This document shows, piece by piece, positions 36,501 to 47,781 of a stretch of 64,000 nt of DNA. This DNA is from Pomacea canaliculata (lineage: Eukaryota > Mollusca > Gastropoda > Architaenioglossa > Ampullariidae). The DNA lies in contig NC_037596.1 of assembly GCF_003073045.1 (NCBI RefSeq), forward strand, positions 11,901,950-11,965,949, in the 5' to 3' direction. The number at the start of each line of letters is the position of its first letter. Position 1 is the first letter of the stretch. The position numbers and the translations under genes are program-made. The notes beneath the pieces are model-generated. The model was not told where the DNA came from and ran no database searches. It saw only the letters and a list, made by a program, of their open reading frames with translations.

Positions 36501-39143
36501 GTTCAATTTTACAGCCGAAAAGCTCTTCATTTGCAAAATCAAATACAAACTCTCCAGTTTGTATACATTTTTGGTTTTGGCTTAGGTCGACAAGAAATTT
36601 GCCAGATGACTGCAGATCACATGTATAGCCTGTTGCAGAGTCACAGCTAAAACTCCCTGATCGCATCCAGTTACAGTCTGCAATAATATCTGCAACAAAG
36701 ATAAACACGTATTCTCTGGCACTTTGGGCTGGACTCAAAAACGAAAAGTGAAGTTTAAAGTATATGTGTGACTGTGTTTGAAGGTATTCGCTAGCTCAGT
36801 CGCTTAGAAGAAATACTGATAAATTTAAATTCAAACTTGAAGCTATCGTTAATACTTTCACTTTGCATATGTTTAACTAAACATCTTTTCTTGTTATTTA
36901 ACTATGTTTGTGTATTTCTATATTGTTATACAAGGTTGTTTTTCTCTGGCTGTGAAAGTATATATGTTACTTTCAAGCTTCTCTTCAATTTCTTTAGATA
37001 ATAAACGGAAAAAATATGAAGTGTTTACCTTGATCAGAGTGGTTACGATATGAAATGATGAATTCTGTTTAATCCCTTACGATTTTATCCTTGAAGTTGC
37101 AGGTGACTATATTGGCACAATCTCTTTTTGTATATTCAACAGAACACAGGTTTTCTGTAGTGGATGTGAAAAAAATTCACATGTTTATAATATCATCATT
37201 TTACATCAATAAGATGGAGCTATCCGTGTTCTGTTAATTTTATTTTGTTCCATGTGTATGGGGAGAGATTACTCTATGACAAAAAACCAACAACAACAAC
37301 AACAACAATAACAAAACCCAAGAGTCGTACTCAATGAAGTAAAAAAGCCCTTAGTGAAGAAAGGGTCTTTTGAAACACACACACTTTTGCAGTTTTCTTC
37401 TGATAGGTATTTAATATTTAACAGAATACTTAATTAATCAACTAAAACGAAAATTATTTATATACAGATCATCTTTCTTCCTCGTTAATATGATGAGTGA
37501 TTCTAATTTTGCAAAATAAATATTTCTTTCAGCCTCGTAGGTTTTTAAAAGCTAATGCTTATACACAATTTTTCTGTATCATTGATGCAGACATTGACTA
37601 TTATCACTGGAAGTGTTCTTACATGTATTACTTGTGTGGGTTACCTATTCTTTCTCTTTTGTTTCTTAAACACAATAACACAGCATCACTAAAGTTATGG
37701 TCAGCAAGTAATTCCTCTTTAATTTATTTCCGTAAAAATATATAAAGTTTATGTTGTAGGTAACATATATGAGAGGCATTTATTAGATTTTGATGGTTGA
37801 ACCCCTGTTAAAGGGATTCTAAAGACAAAGTAAAACTGCTTAGAATAGTGTAAAGAGTAGGATCCACTTGAATCTCGTCTATTTTCGCGTCTGTTCATAT
37901 GGGAAAAGTTGAAGGTTTTGTGGCATGTTGTGTTTAAGAAGAAAAATTACATAGGACTCTTTCGTTTACTTAGACGAAGTCTCGTTCTCCGTCACATATG
38001 ATTAAGACTGCTTACCAAGAGCAACCGACTGTTTTCTATAATTGTTAACACTGTGCTTTGAAAAGTTCTCTTTAAAACCTGAATAAACTCACGACAAATC
38101 ACCGATGACGACGTCAAATCTTCGCAATGACCTCAGACTGACGTCACAACCAGACTGACGTCACACCTAGACTCGTCTGCTTGATCATCTCGAGAAGCTA
38201 TTATGGTTACTCGGCGGAAGGACACAAGGGTCAATTTCACTGGACTTTATCGATTTTTCTAAAACATTGGCAACCGAAATAGTGCTAATAAGTGGTAATT
38301 AAGTCAGAAACGAATCATTTATTTCTCCTGTATTGTTCTCGTGCTCTGTAATTGTTAATAAATATATTTGTGAAACGTTTGACCGTCGCCACAGCCTTAT
38401 CACAAGCCTTGAGTATCCATTAACGGCTACAGTGAGGCGTGGTACCAATGTGCACAGCTTTCAAACAGCCGTCCAATCGGGAAGTAAATTATTTTGAAAG
38501 CAGACAACAGCTTATCAGTTACTGTTGGTATCATCTCTTGATCTGTATTTCGCATAACATTTTCCTTGGCCACAATCCGTTTCGCTAATTAGACTGTTTT
38601 GTCGAGCAAAAATTTATTGACTTTAGTGTTCTCTTATGTCAGCTTTCCAAAGAGATATGTAAAGATATTAACTTCTGTGTCTCCATAGGTTGCTCTATAT
38701 TATACATACAGAAAAAAAATTGTGTGCATGGAAGTTAACAAAAACTGTACAAGCAACATTATCTGCATCTTGTGGAAACCTCTTATTTATGTTCTTGCAC
38801 AGGTTGTCACAAAAAGCAAGACTTGCAGATTCTACATCCTGTGATGTCGCATTTAATCAGGGACAGTTTCAAGTTTGGATTACCCACATCTGATATCCAA
38901 TGTGTAACCATAACCATTCATATGTTTCACATGTTTCACTAATTTTATCCTCGACTAAAGCTCATCAAGCGATTTTATCTTTGTTCGCATGATTAATTCG
39001 GTTTTTGGATAGTGCTGGATACAAGGTCATATTTAGGAAGGAACAACGTAATGAAGGAAAAAAAAAAAAGAAGAAAGAAACATACCTTGGCAGTAAAATG
39101 CTTGCATACAAAACAATGCAAAGACTGTTGTCCTGAGTACCAT
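33361..39143 (-). CDS. Gene E: Cys-rich type I membrane receptor with a nonsense codon
   Basis: Eight minus-strand exons join with phases 1,1,1,1,1,2,1: 39086-39143 (signal peptide), 37029-37154 and 36498-36689 (Cys-rich modules), 35810-35896 and 34797-34850 (stalk), 34476-34602 (membrane span), 34024-34148 and 33361-33545 (tail, TAA at 33361-33363). The length is 317 codons. It is a paralog of gene D with an extra stalk exon and a longer tail. Exon 2 has an in-frame TAA at 37069-37071 inside an otherwise normal exon. The exon is phase 1-1, so skipping it would restore the frame with one ectodomain module lost. Otherwise this allele is null. The tail contains PDYITAV, INYEVN and TEYDKA tyrosines, none a consensus ITIM. 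I do not recognise the ectodomain. Confidence 0.7.
34024..34148 (-). CDS. Gene E exon 7, cytoplasmic
   Basis: Acceptor GAAAAAG, donor GTTAGT, 125 nt, phase 2 to 1. Acidic, with one tyrosine in PDYITAV. Confidence 0.6.
34476..34602 (-). CDS. Gene E exon 6, transmembrane segment
   Basis: Acceptor GTGGCAG, donor GTAAGT, starting in phase 1 and ending in phase 2 as in gene D. It encodes a hydrophobic span (IGMIIGVACTCLLACVVASL) followed by NRRK. Confidence 0.75.
34797..34850 (-). CDS. Gene E exon 5, second stalk exon with GC donor
   Basis: 54 nt, phase 1-1, acceptor TCTACAG. The donor is GAAG|GCAAGT, the same GC-AG type as in gene D at the last intron before the membrane exon. Confidence 0.6.
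35206..35639. mobile_element. hAT-type MITE (434 bp) in gene E intron 4
   Basis: Inverted ends are CAGGGATGCCTAACCT at the left and CAGTGATGCCCAACCT for the right end in reverse. Both ends are rich in GGCCCGCG. The flanks TTTCAACC and TTCTAACC agree at 6 of 8 positions, a decayed target duplication. It shares the GGCCCGC theme with the element at 58644. Confidence 0.7.
35810..35896 (-). CDS. Gene E exon 4, stalk
   Basis: 87 nt, phase 1-1, acceptor TCTCAAG, donor GTAAGG. Asn/Ser/Pro-rich with DKRN at the start. Confidence 0.6.
36092..36133. repeat. (CT)n(CA)n microsatellite in gene E intron 3
   Basis: Compound dinucleotide run of about 42 nt. Confidence 0.8.
36498..36689 (-). CDS. Gene E exon 3, second Cys-rich module
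   Basis: Acceptor TTGTTGCAG and donor GTAAGT, phase 1-1, 64 residues with five cysteines. The ADCNW and GYTCDL landmarks match gene D. Confidence 0.75.
37029..37154 (-). CDS. Gene E exon 2, first Cys-rich module, with in-frame stop
   Basis: Acceptor ACTACAG and donor GTAAAC, 126 nt, phase 1-1. It aligns with exon 2 of gene D on both sides of the TAA at 37069-37071, so the stop is a point change rather than a wrong frame. Confidence 0.6.
38139..38163. promoter_or_regulatory. Pair of palindromic CRE sites in gene E intron 1
   Basis: Two exact TGACGTCA octamers (38139-38146 and 38156-38163) lie 17 bp apart within a short tandem repeat of AGACTGACGTCACA. This is the classical CREB/ATF palindrome. 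Regulatory use is inference from motif and from position in the first intron of E. Confidence 0.35.
39086..39143 (-). CDS. Gene E exon 1, signal peptide
   Basis: ATG at 39143-39141, hydrophobic core (VFALFCMQAF), donor GTATGT, phase 1. Confidence 0.65.
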
Positions 39144-39558
39144 TTTGTCTTGTTTTTCTTCTTGTTGTTCTTGTCTTTGTGAATATGCATTCAAAGATTG
39201 TGATTAAAAATGTCAGCACAGATCGATATCTTCGATTCCAGAATAGAAATTGTTGATACCATTTTCAGTCCGGATCATTAGTTTCCCTGACGACCGGGTA
39301 CTCACAGAAGACGCGACATGAACGCTGATCCCATGTCTTCCATTGCACCTGAATCAGAAGATGTTCTATTAAACTTACTCTGCATTTTTGAAAACTTCCA
39401 AAGGGGGAGTAATAAGGCCTTGTGGGTTTTTCACAGGTTTTACTCTCTCGCTACAATGTAGGGCACTTCGCGGGGTTCGCAGTCTTGACAAGACCCTTGT
39501 GAGTTGTGCACATGGCTAGCAGGGCGACCTAGTTAATATATTGCTAATTATAGAACGT

Positions 39559-39962
39559 GTTGGGTTTTTTTCTCGAAAGGCTGTAGCCAATCGGAATGCT
39601 TGAACACAGTCATTCTTTTAAAAAAGACAACTAGAGTATGCCCTTAAGCGACTCCTTCGCGTTATCCACCCCCTCAACCACATTTTTCTTCTTCTTCTTT
39701 CTCTCCATTTCATCAAGCAATGTAACTAACGTAGCTGCTGAAAATATCTGGTCGTCGATGTCGTCTGCTGTATTATTGACTACCCATAATGCGCTGTGGG
39801 GATGACGTCACCTCGCAATACACTTGTCAGTGGCCTTTCTACGTGAGAATAGAACGAAGGTATAAAGCTGACGAATGCAAATTCTTGTACAAGAACATCG
39901 CAGTGTGAGAATAGACTTTAACAACCAATAAAGCTCTCCTTCCATAAATACGTGTCTTTCAC
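39559..39962 (+). mobile_element. Possible solo LTR
   Basis: A TATAAA at 39861-39866 is followed 61 nt later by AATAAA at 39927-39932, the spacing typical of an LTR R region. A 5-bp match AACGT occurs at 39554-39558 and 39963-39967. The ends are GTTGGG and TTTCAC, which are not the standard TG...CA, so the borders are uncertain. An octamer ATGCAAAT lies at 39875-39882. No internal retroelement coding sequence is attached. Confidence 0.35.
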
Positions 39963-40829
39963 AACGTGGCTTTTCTTGTGTAGATTAAGAAAGCTTCGCA
40001 AAGCTTACCTAGGCGACAGAGGTTTGCTTAGCTGCCTGCTTTATCAGACGCGCTAAGTTGACTGGCTAGTGCTTCTCACCTTCGATCTGTTTTATCACAG
40101 TTGCAAATGAGGTTTGTAAAACTTCTAAAGGATAAACAGTCTCCCCGTCTCATACTGCTCAACGTTTACAATTGAAACTCTAACCAGCGCGTTTTCATAA
40201 ACAGCCTTTAATCTTTTAAAGTGTCTAATCTGGACTTGATCCTTTGATTTTGCCCCTTAAGAAAAGATAAAATAAAGTTAGTATTCCGCAAATCTTAGTA
40301 AGATTTCTTTCTCCGTCAAGCTTGCAACTGGTGCTTGAATATTCACTCGGTCGCCTGTAACAGTCACTCAATTATGGTTTTGTTTGTATGGACAGTTATA
40401 GTAAATTAGGTGCATCTCGGGTGGGGAAAGCCATTTCTTTGTTGCTTGATCGTCAGCGCATAAAACTGAGCAAAAGTGATCATTATGATTGAAGAGGTAA
40501 TCCCATATTGCTCTTCCGGTAACAGTGACTGAGCGAGCGAAAGCTAGCTGTGCTGAACACGTTTGATACACGTCACATAAATATAGATAAATATTCCTTA
40601 AATAACTTCTTAAAAATACTTTTGGAAAGCACGAGAGATTGTCTGTGAATTTCTTCCTTTCTTTATCATTAAAAGCCCGGCATCAACAGTGTAACACGAA
40701 GCTTCCTCGAGGTTTTAGGGGGAGTGCTTGTCTGGAACAGCGTGTACTGCTGACAGTGTTTTGTTCCCTCAACTTCGCCCGCAGCCTCCTCCGTACGCTG
40801 CAGCCGAGCACGTGACCCCGGAGCCTGCA

Positions 40830-40912
40830 CTAGTGGGGCTCCCAGTAGCTTAGTGGCTGAAGTAGTGTCACCACTGTAGTAAGAGACTCAGAGTTCAGAA
40901 ACTTTGAAAATT
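40830..40912 (+). repeat. Possible SINE head fragment
   Basis: TAGCTTAGTGG matches the tRNA A-box consensus, with a weak B-box-like GAGTTCAGAAAC about 45 nt later. The overall layout resembles the clearer SINE at 62905-63358. There is no recognisable body or tail. Confidence 0.3.
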
Positions 40913-41106
40913 ATACACAGCAGCATAATTTAGACTAACGATAATACAAAACACAACAATAACCGACTCAAAAACTGCAGCAAACCATGGAATATTATCT
41001 TGTTTACGTACGAGTTTGAGTAAATGCAAGGGACATAACACAGTTGTCAATTGAGTAATTTCTAGAATCCCGCTTCTTTAAAAATATACCTTATTGTTAC
41101 GCGCGC

Positions 41107-41131
41107 AAAAAAAAAAAAAAAAAAAAAAAAA
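41107..41131. repeat. Poly(A) run
   Basis: About 25 consecutive A bases. It could be the tail of a retroposed sequence, but no body is identifiable to its left. Confidence 0.6.
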
Positions 41132-41726
41132 TAGAAGAAGAAAATACGCTCCGACATGATTGACAAGACAGAGCTTTACTAAAAGGAAAACTTAGAGTAA
41201 TGCGATTGTCCGTCATCTTCAGAAATAAAAAGACAGAAATTTTAATAAGAAATTCAAAAAACATTAAAGGTAGAAACTTCATCTAATAAATTATAATAAA
41301 TGGATTTTTTTTTACAGTCATGGCAAGTTATCAATGAGTTTAATGTTAGAAAGCTCCATAAAACGAACTTTTACAAAGTCAATATTCTTGGAATGCCAAG
41401 ATACTCTTGGATTACTCTTGACATTTGTAAGATTGGATCTGGGTGTTCATCATTGGTGCCTACGTTTACTGGCTTGGGGGTCAACTTTGTCCAGACTAAA
41501 AGTCTTGGGAGTGTTTTTTTCTCCAAATCAATGATCGCAGTGTGTATTCTGTCCAGAGTCTGGCTTCATGTTACAGTCAGACATAAGCACACAAGCACTA
41601 ACTCGCACATTAAGGAAGTTGATCACTTTTAACAAGAAAGCTTTTCTGTTCATTCGCCTACATTTAACGAGTAAATAAACTAGCTCTCAGTTGAGCATCC
41701 ACACAACTGTTATAGTTCAAGTCAAG

Positions 41727-41808
41727 ATGTCTACACCTCGCTCTGTGCTAACAATTGTGTTCACATTGCTTGTGTTCCTTACAGTGGCTTATGCACACCT
41801 GGAAAAGT
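41727..41808 (+). CDS. Gene C exon 1, signal peptide
   Basis: The ATG at 41727 begins MSTPRSVLTIVFTLLVFL, a normal signal peptide ending AYA-H. An in-frame ATG at 41691 would add 12 residues and weaken the signal, so the inner start is preferred. Donor GTGAGT, phase 1. Confidence 0.7.
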
Positions 41809-44800
41809 GTGAGTTTATTGTATACGTTTACATCTGGATACATTTGCAGGGACTGACACTTTGTAACACTTAGAAAGGATACTGTATTAATTTTTAAAAA
41901 AGAAAGAGTTACTTGTACATAAAAGTGATGTTTACCTTTTAATCTATTTGTTCACAAAAACGTTTTGCTGAATTGTAAGTCGAAAGCGATTATCTCATCT
42001 TCCCAAACATTTTTATAGACAAATCTTAAATCAACGTTTTAAATAACATTAATTGTCAGTGATATTCTTGAAACTACAAAAATTACTTTCACTTACTTTC
42101 TGTTTTTTGTAATTTTCTGTCTTAAAAAATAAAAACTCTCAGTGAAACACTAGAAACGGTTCCTTGTTCTTGTTCACACGTCCTGCTATTTTATGGTACT
42201 CCACTTTCCTCCTTCCACTCCGTGACTCAGGTCTAAGCTATCAAGAAAGTTCGAGACATTTTGTGACCTAGCCACTCTGCCAACCTCTCTCTACTCTGAT
42301 TGTCTTTCATCGCTCTTCCCTTCATCACAAACGTCGTCAACATTTCTGTTCTTACTAAATCTGTCCACTCGATAAGCTAACACGCTCTGTCTTAAGGTCT
42401 CTACCCCGTTATTCATTATAAATCTTTATACTATGTACTTCTCTTGAATATTCTACTGGCCGAAAAGGAACAACAACCACAGAAGAGACCCTGAGGCCTC
42501 TCAACATCCTACAGTGGAACGCCGAGGGCGTTTACAACAAAAATTAGCCTCACCGAAAAGACTACATGCTGGAAAAATAGATGTGGCCTGTATTAAAACA
42601 CACCTGAACCCCAACCACAGATTTACCATCAGAGTTACCAAACCTTCAGGATGGACAGAGAAGGAAGACACAAGGGAGGTGTTGCTGATTCTTGTAAAGA
42701 ATAAACATCCGCAAGAGATTTCCAAGTGGACACGAATCAGCAAGCTGAAATAAATGGAGTCAAGATTACAGTAGACAGCACTGTGCTCACTATCTTCAAC
42801 CTGTACTGCCCACCCGACAAAGAACTTTCCCTGCAAGACTCTTGATATCCCTCCGAAAACTGCTTGGCTGTCGGCGACTTCAACAGCCACTCAACCTGTT
42901 GGGGCTACGACGAGACGGATAATAGAGGAGAAGAAGTGGAGGACTGCAGATCGATAGCAAGATGATCTGTTGAACCGATCCAGAAGACCACGACTTTCTT
43001 CTCGCGCAGATGGGTCTCCTCAACGACCCCTGACCTTGCTTTCGCCACTGACGACCTCTCAAGAAAACAACCAGAGGGGTACAGAACCAGTTAGGCGCAG
43101 CGACCACAGACCAGTCAAACTGGCCATCAACTTGCAGTACAGGCCCCAAATTCAAAGACATTTCCAGTGGAATTACAAGAAGCCAACTGGGATACTTTTC
43201 GTCTCATTGTCAGACCAGTACACCAAAGGAATACGTGTGGCGGACCAGAACATCACCGTGCCATTGATGCATTCAACAAGGCGATCTTAAAAGCTGCCTC
43301 AGAAGCAATACAAGAGGCGCACGAAAGAACTATAGGCCATACTGGACAGAAGAACTCCAAGAACTGAAGATGAAGTCTCCAAGATCAGGGAAAAGGTTGG
43401 AATGACCCACCATAGAAAACAACATAGCACTGAAAGAATCAGCGCCAAATACAGAAAAGCCTGCAACGAACTGCAAGAAAGAGATGGAGAGAAAAGACAG
43501 AGGAACTAATCTAGACAGAGAAGGAAACAAGTTATGAAGCTGGCAAGGGCGATGAATGATGAAATACTAGAAGTGCACGATCGTCATACAACAAGCACAA
43601 GATATGCTAACAGGTAGAAAAGCAGCAAACGCTTTCATTGACAGCTATGAAGAGGTCAGCAATATCACAGTACCAGAAGAAAAGAAACAGCAAGTTCATG
43701 AAAGAAGAGAATTCACCAGCGAAAACACCAGGAAGATATATGAACAAACCATTCAACATGAAAGAGTTGAAGAAGCAGTCAAGACCTTAAGTCAGAAATC
43801 CCCTGGACCAGATAAGGTCACCAATGAAATGCTGCAACACCTGCCCACGAGCCAAGACCAAACTCCTCGACCTCTTCAACAACAGCTGGAGCGGCCATGT
43901 CCCACAAATCTGGCGAGAGGCAGACATGTGCCGTCCACAAGAAGGCAAAGACCGAGCGAAGGTGGACAGTTACAGACCCATAAAGCCTCACCAGTTGGTG
44001 GGCAAGTTAATGGAGCGCCTCATCAACACCAGATTATCATGGCACTTGGAAAAGAACAACATCCTTACACCAGAACAAGCAGGCTTCAGACAACATCGCT
44101 CAACTGAAGACCAGGTTGCACAATTGCCCAGAAGATCGAAGACGGTTACCCAGGACAAGAAGCACACGCTGACGGTGTGGATAGACATGGAAAAGCCTTC
44201 GACAAGGTCTGGAAAGATGGACTGAGGTTGAACTCCAGAAGTGTGCGTAACCGGCTGTATGTACCAGTGGATCTCTCAATACCTGAAAAATAGGAAGGCA
44301 GAGTCCAGTTGGTGAACATACAGCCGAAAGAAGACGCTGAGAGAAGGAGTTCTCAAGGGGAGTACTCAGTCCTACCCTGTTCCTTGTCTTCATAAACGAC
44401 ATCATCAAGGACCTCCCCGAAATGTCAAGAGCCATCTATGCAGACGACCTGTCCTTTGGTGCACAGAAAACACCTGACAACTGCCAACTACCGATCCAAG
44501 AGGCGCTTAGTTCCTGCAGGACTGGACGAAAAGGTGGCTTGTCAAAGTCAACCCAAAAAGACACCTACACTATCTTTAGTCTGTCCACTAGGAACAGAAG
44601 GCCACTCTGAAGTTCGATGACAGATTCTCCCACTGGAGGACAACCCTACTACCTTGGGTAACCTTCGATAAGAACTTACATGGAAGCCTCAGACCAAGAA
44701 GGTCGAAGCCAGAGCCAAGGTGCGACTTGCAATTATGAAGAAGTTGGCTGGCACGAACTGGGGCGCGGATGACGAATCCTCAAAGAAGCTGTACACCGAA

Positions 44801-47741
44801 GAGTCGACCCAGTCCTAGAGTATGGCATGACAGCATGGGGCACAGCAGCAAAATCCAACTTTGAGAAGGTAGCAAGGTTCAGAACCAAGCAGCCAGACTC
44901 ATCACTGGAGCCATGAGTCTACGCCATACAAGAACTGAGACAATCACAGGGTTGGAATCACTTGAGGACCGACGTGACACAAGATGCTCGTCCAAGCCGC
45001 CAAGTTCAAGAGACTTCCAAATCACCCCATGAGAAACAGACTGGCTCAGCCGACGAAGGGAAGGTTGAAAAGGGGAAGTTTCATCCACCAGGCTAGGATC
45101 CTTGAACGAAACACCGAACATCTTGAACACGACCTCAGAGAGATCCCCCTGTGCCGGACAAACCCAGCATGGAATGAAACTGCTTTCCCCCTGATTCACT
45201 GCAGCATCCCTGGTCAGCAAGAAGACTCCCTAGACGCTGTGAAGAATCCTTACTATGGAGTATATCCAACAAATTCCACAAGATCAATGGACTCAGTGTC
45301 ACTGACGGGTCAGCCGAACAAGCGTGAAAAATGGTGGCGCCGGAATTTACATCAGGTACCCAGGAGAAGAGAAGACCGTCTTTCTCTCGCAACCGGCCTA
45401 CTCCACCAACTTCAAGGCTGAAGCAGTTGCATTCAGACCGGGCCACCCACGTTGAAAACAGCCAGACACCTCCAACAACGTCGTCTTCTTACGACGCACT
45501 GTCTGTCCTGCAGCCTTACAGACTGCCAGAGACAAGAAACTGAACGACCTGTCCACTGCTCTCTCTCTTATGCGGAGACTGCACAGTCGTCTTACAGTGG
45601 ATTCCCTCCCACTGTGGGATTTTTGCAACGAAGCCGCAGACACTCTTGCCAAGGAAGATCCAAAAAGAGCAGCAAGACAGTCCACCACCTACAGCGAAGT
45701 CAAATCCATCATCAAGGCCAAACAGCACAAAAGTGGCTGCAGCAGCACCCACGTTCAACCGAATGACCGTACTACCTGCTTACAAGAGCTGAGCAGTCAT
45801 TATTTTCAGGCTGAGGACAGCCACAACGTTCAATTACCCTTTACACCAAGCTCCGAATCGGCCAGACAGACCAGTGCCATGCCAGACAGCAGTCAGACAA
45901 CAGCCATCTACTGCAAGAATGTCCTATGCACGAAAACTCAGCACCGCATTGGACTGATGAGACGCCAGTTGAGGAAGCTACACGGCAGCCTGAGGACCTG
46001 CGGCGCACAGCATCATTCGTGCAGAAGGCAGGCGTGTCCATTTGAGTGAACGACGAAGAAGAAGAAGAAGAATATTCAAAGGATTTTGATTCCTCAAACC
46101 AGACTTGGACCATTTAGTCCATGTTCTTTTTCTGTCACTGGTCCATTCACTTTGAGCAAACTGCCACTCCATGTTTGGCAGAAACCCATTCTTTTACTTT
46201 TTCGACGCGTCTCTGGTCTATCTTTTCCTCTTACCACAACCATGACCATTTTTTTTTTTCGTCTTCTTCTCTTACCATTCTCATGATCTTCCTTTGTTTG
46301 TGTGTGTTTGGGTGGGTGAATACTTTGTCGTACTGCGGCACGTTAGAACTAGGTGAAGGCTACGATGTATATAGCGATCATCTGTACTGCTAATACAATA
46401 TTAATAAAGTTGATAACTAGTCAGCTTTAATGTGCACGCAGTTCCTGTAGAAAGTACTCCATCATAACATACATGACATTGCGTATAAAGTACTTTTGGC
46501 CGTCCACATTTTTAGGTTGCATCGTGTCATGTGTCACCTTGCTTCTAATCTGTAATTATAGTGTATCTCTTATAAACAGTTTAATTCAGAAGAAAAGAAC
46601 TCTATCCATACTGTAGGACGTGGTTTTACTTTCTTTTTCAGGTGCAGTGCTAGAATTTCTTCACCCGACAGAAAATATGTGTATCAAGCAAAACGACTTC
46701 GTCAACCTGACCTTCTGGCTGAATACTTCAGGCTGTGAGACATCAAACACAGTCTACAGACTGTCAGTGAAAGTCAAAACAGACAAAAACATCACCGATG
46801 ACGATGGACGGTTAGCTGTGATTAACGGCAGGTGTGACGTCACAACTGGAACGTTACTTCGCTGTGTCAGTCCAGCTGGTAACGTGGAGCTGTACAGCAA
46901 AGTGAACTCATCGCATATAGAAACTGAATGGAAATGGTGGTGGAAAGAAAATGGGTCGTTTACACACAGGAATAAAATAGTAAACGTAACTACTTGTGGT
47001 TAGTCTACCTTATGACCTTAACGTGTAAAACGCCATTTTTCTTGAAAGCATTCTATGGTGACTCTAGAGGCACTTATCTACCCCCTCACTAGCAAAGCTT
47101 TGAGTTAATATACTTTCCTACTTTAACATTGACTATTACAACAGTATCTGATTAAACATGTTGACCATTGACTAGTAGATCAGGTTATTAAATGCATTGG
47201 CTATTGACCATTACATTTGTAACAAGTGTAAATAAAGGAGCCAAAAAATGCGGCTCTTGTTTTGATGGCTAAAACGGCAAGATAAAAGACTAAAAATAAA
47301 TTCTCTGTAAATCCCAAAGGTCTTATAAATCGCTATACCTGGCAAAATTCTCAGATCTGATGTCTCTTGTCTTTAGTAGACGGTATTGTTGCCTTGTCAG
47401 TAATTTATCGACTTATTTAGACTCATTTTAAACTTAATTTCAAGGTATAGTTTTTTCTCACCTGCACATAAAGTGTTTAGGTAAAAAATCAGTATAATTC
47501 AATTAGCTTTTGTATAGATGGTTTGAGTGCTAGACTTAATATCTGATAAATATGCGGACTACATAGAATCATTAACCATGTTACAAAAATATAACTTTAC
47601 CAGACCAAAAACTGTGAAATGTTCCTAGAATATCACAAAAGTAATACAATCAATGAGAAGACTAAAAGGATCGGTGGGCTCTTCCTAAACCCCAGACATT
47701 GGTAAAGTCAAAGTACTGGAAATCGTCATAGTCATGACGTC

Positions 47742-47781
<40 letters not shown>

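Larger units (their letters stand above)
39144..41726. promoter_or_regulatory. Shared upstream region of head-to-head genes E and C
   Basis: The start codons of E (39143) and C (41727) point away from each other across 2.58 kb. The interval holds a possible solo LTR, a SINE-head-like stretch near 40830-40912 and a poly(A) run at 41107-41131. The open frame at 41300-41632 has no recognisable domain. No promoter element can be proven. Confidence 0.4.

Noticed and set aside
38690..38893. Cys-containing minus-strand frames that might be an extra gene E exon
   Set aside because: The readable stretches need a phase-0 start, while the signal peptide exon ends in phase 1, and stops interrupt the matching frame.
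41691..41726. Upstream in-frame ATG of gene C
   Set aside because: Using it puts 12 mixed residues before a complete signal peptide; the ATG at 41727 gives a standard signal.
42970..45766. Numerous overlapping open frames on both strands
   Set aside because: They are pieces and shadows of LINE copy 2, whose frame is broken by single-base deletions.
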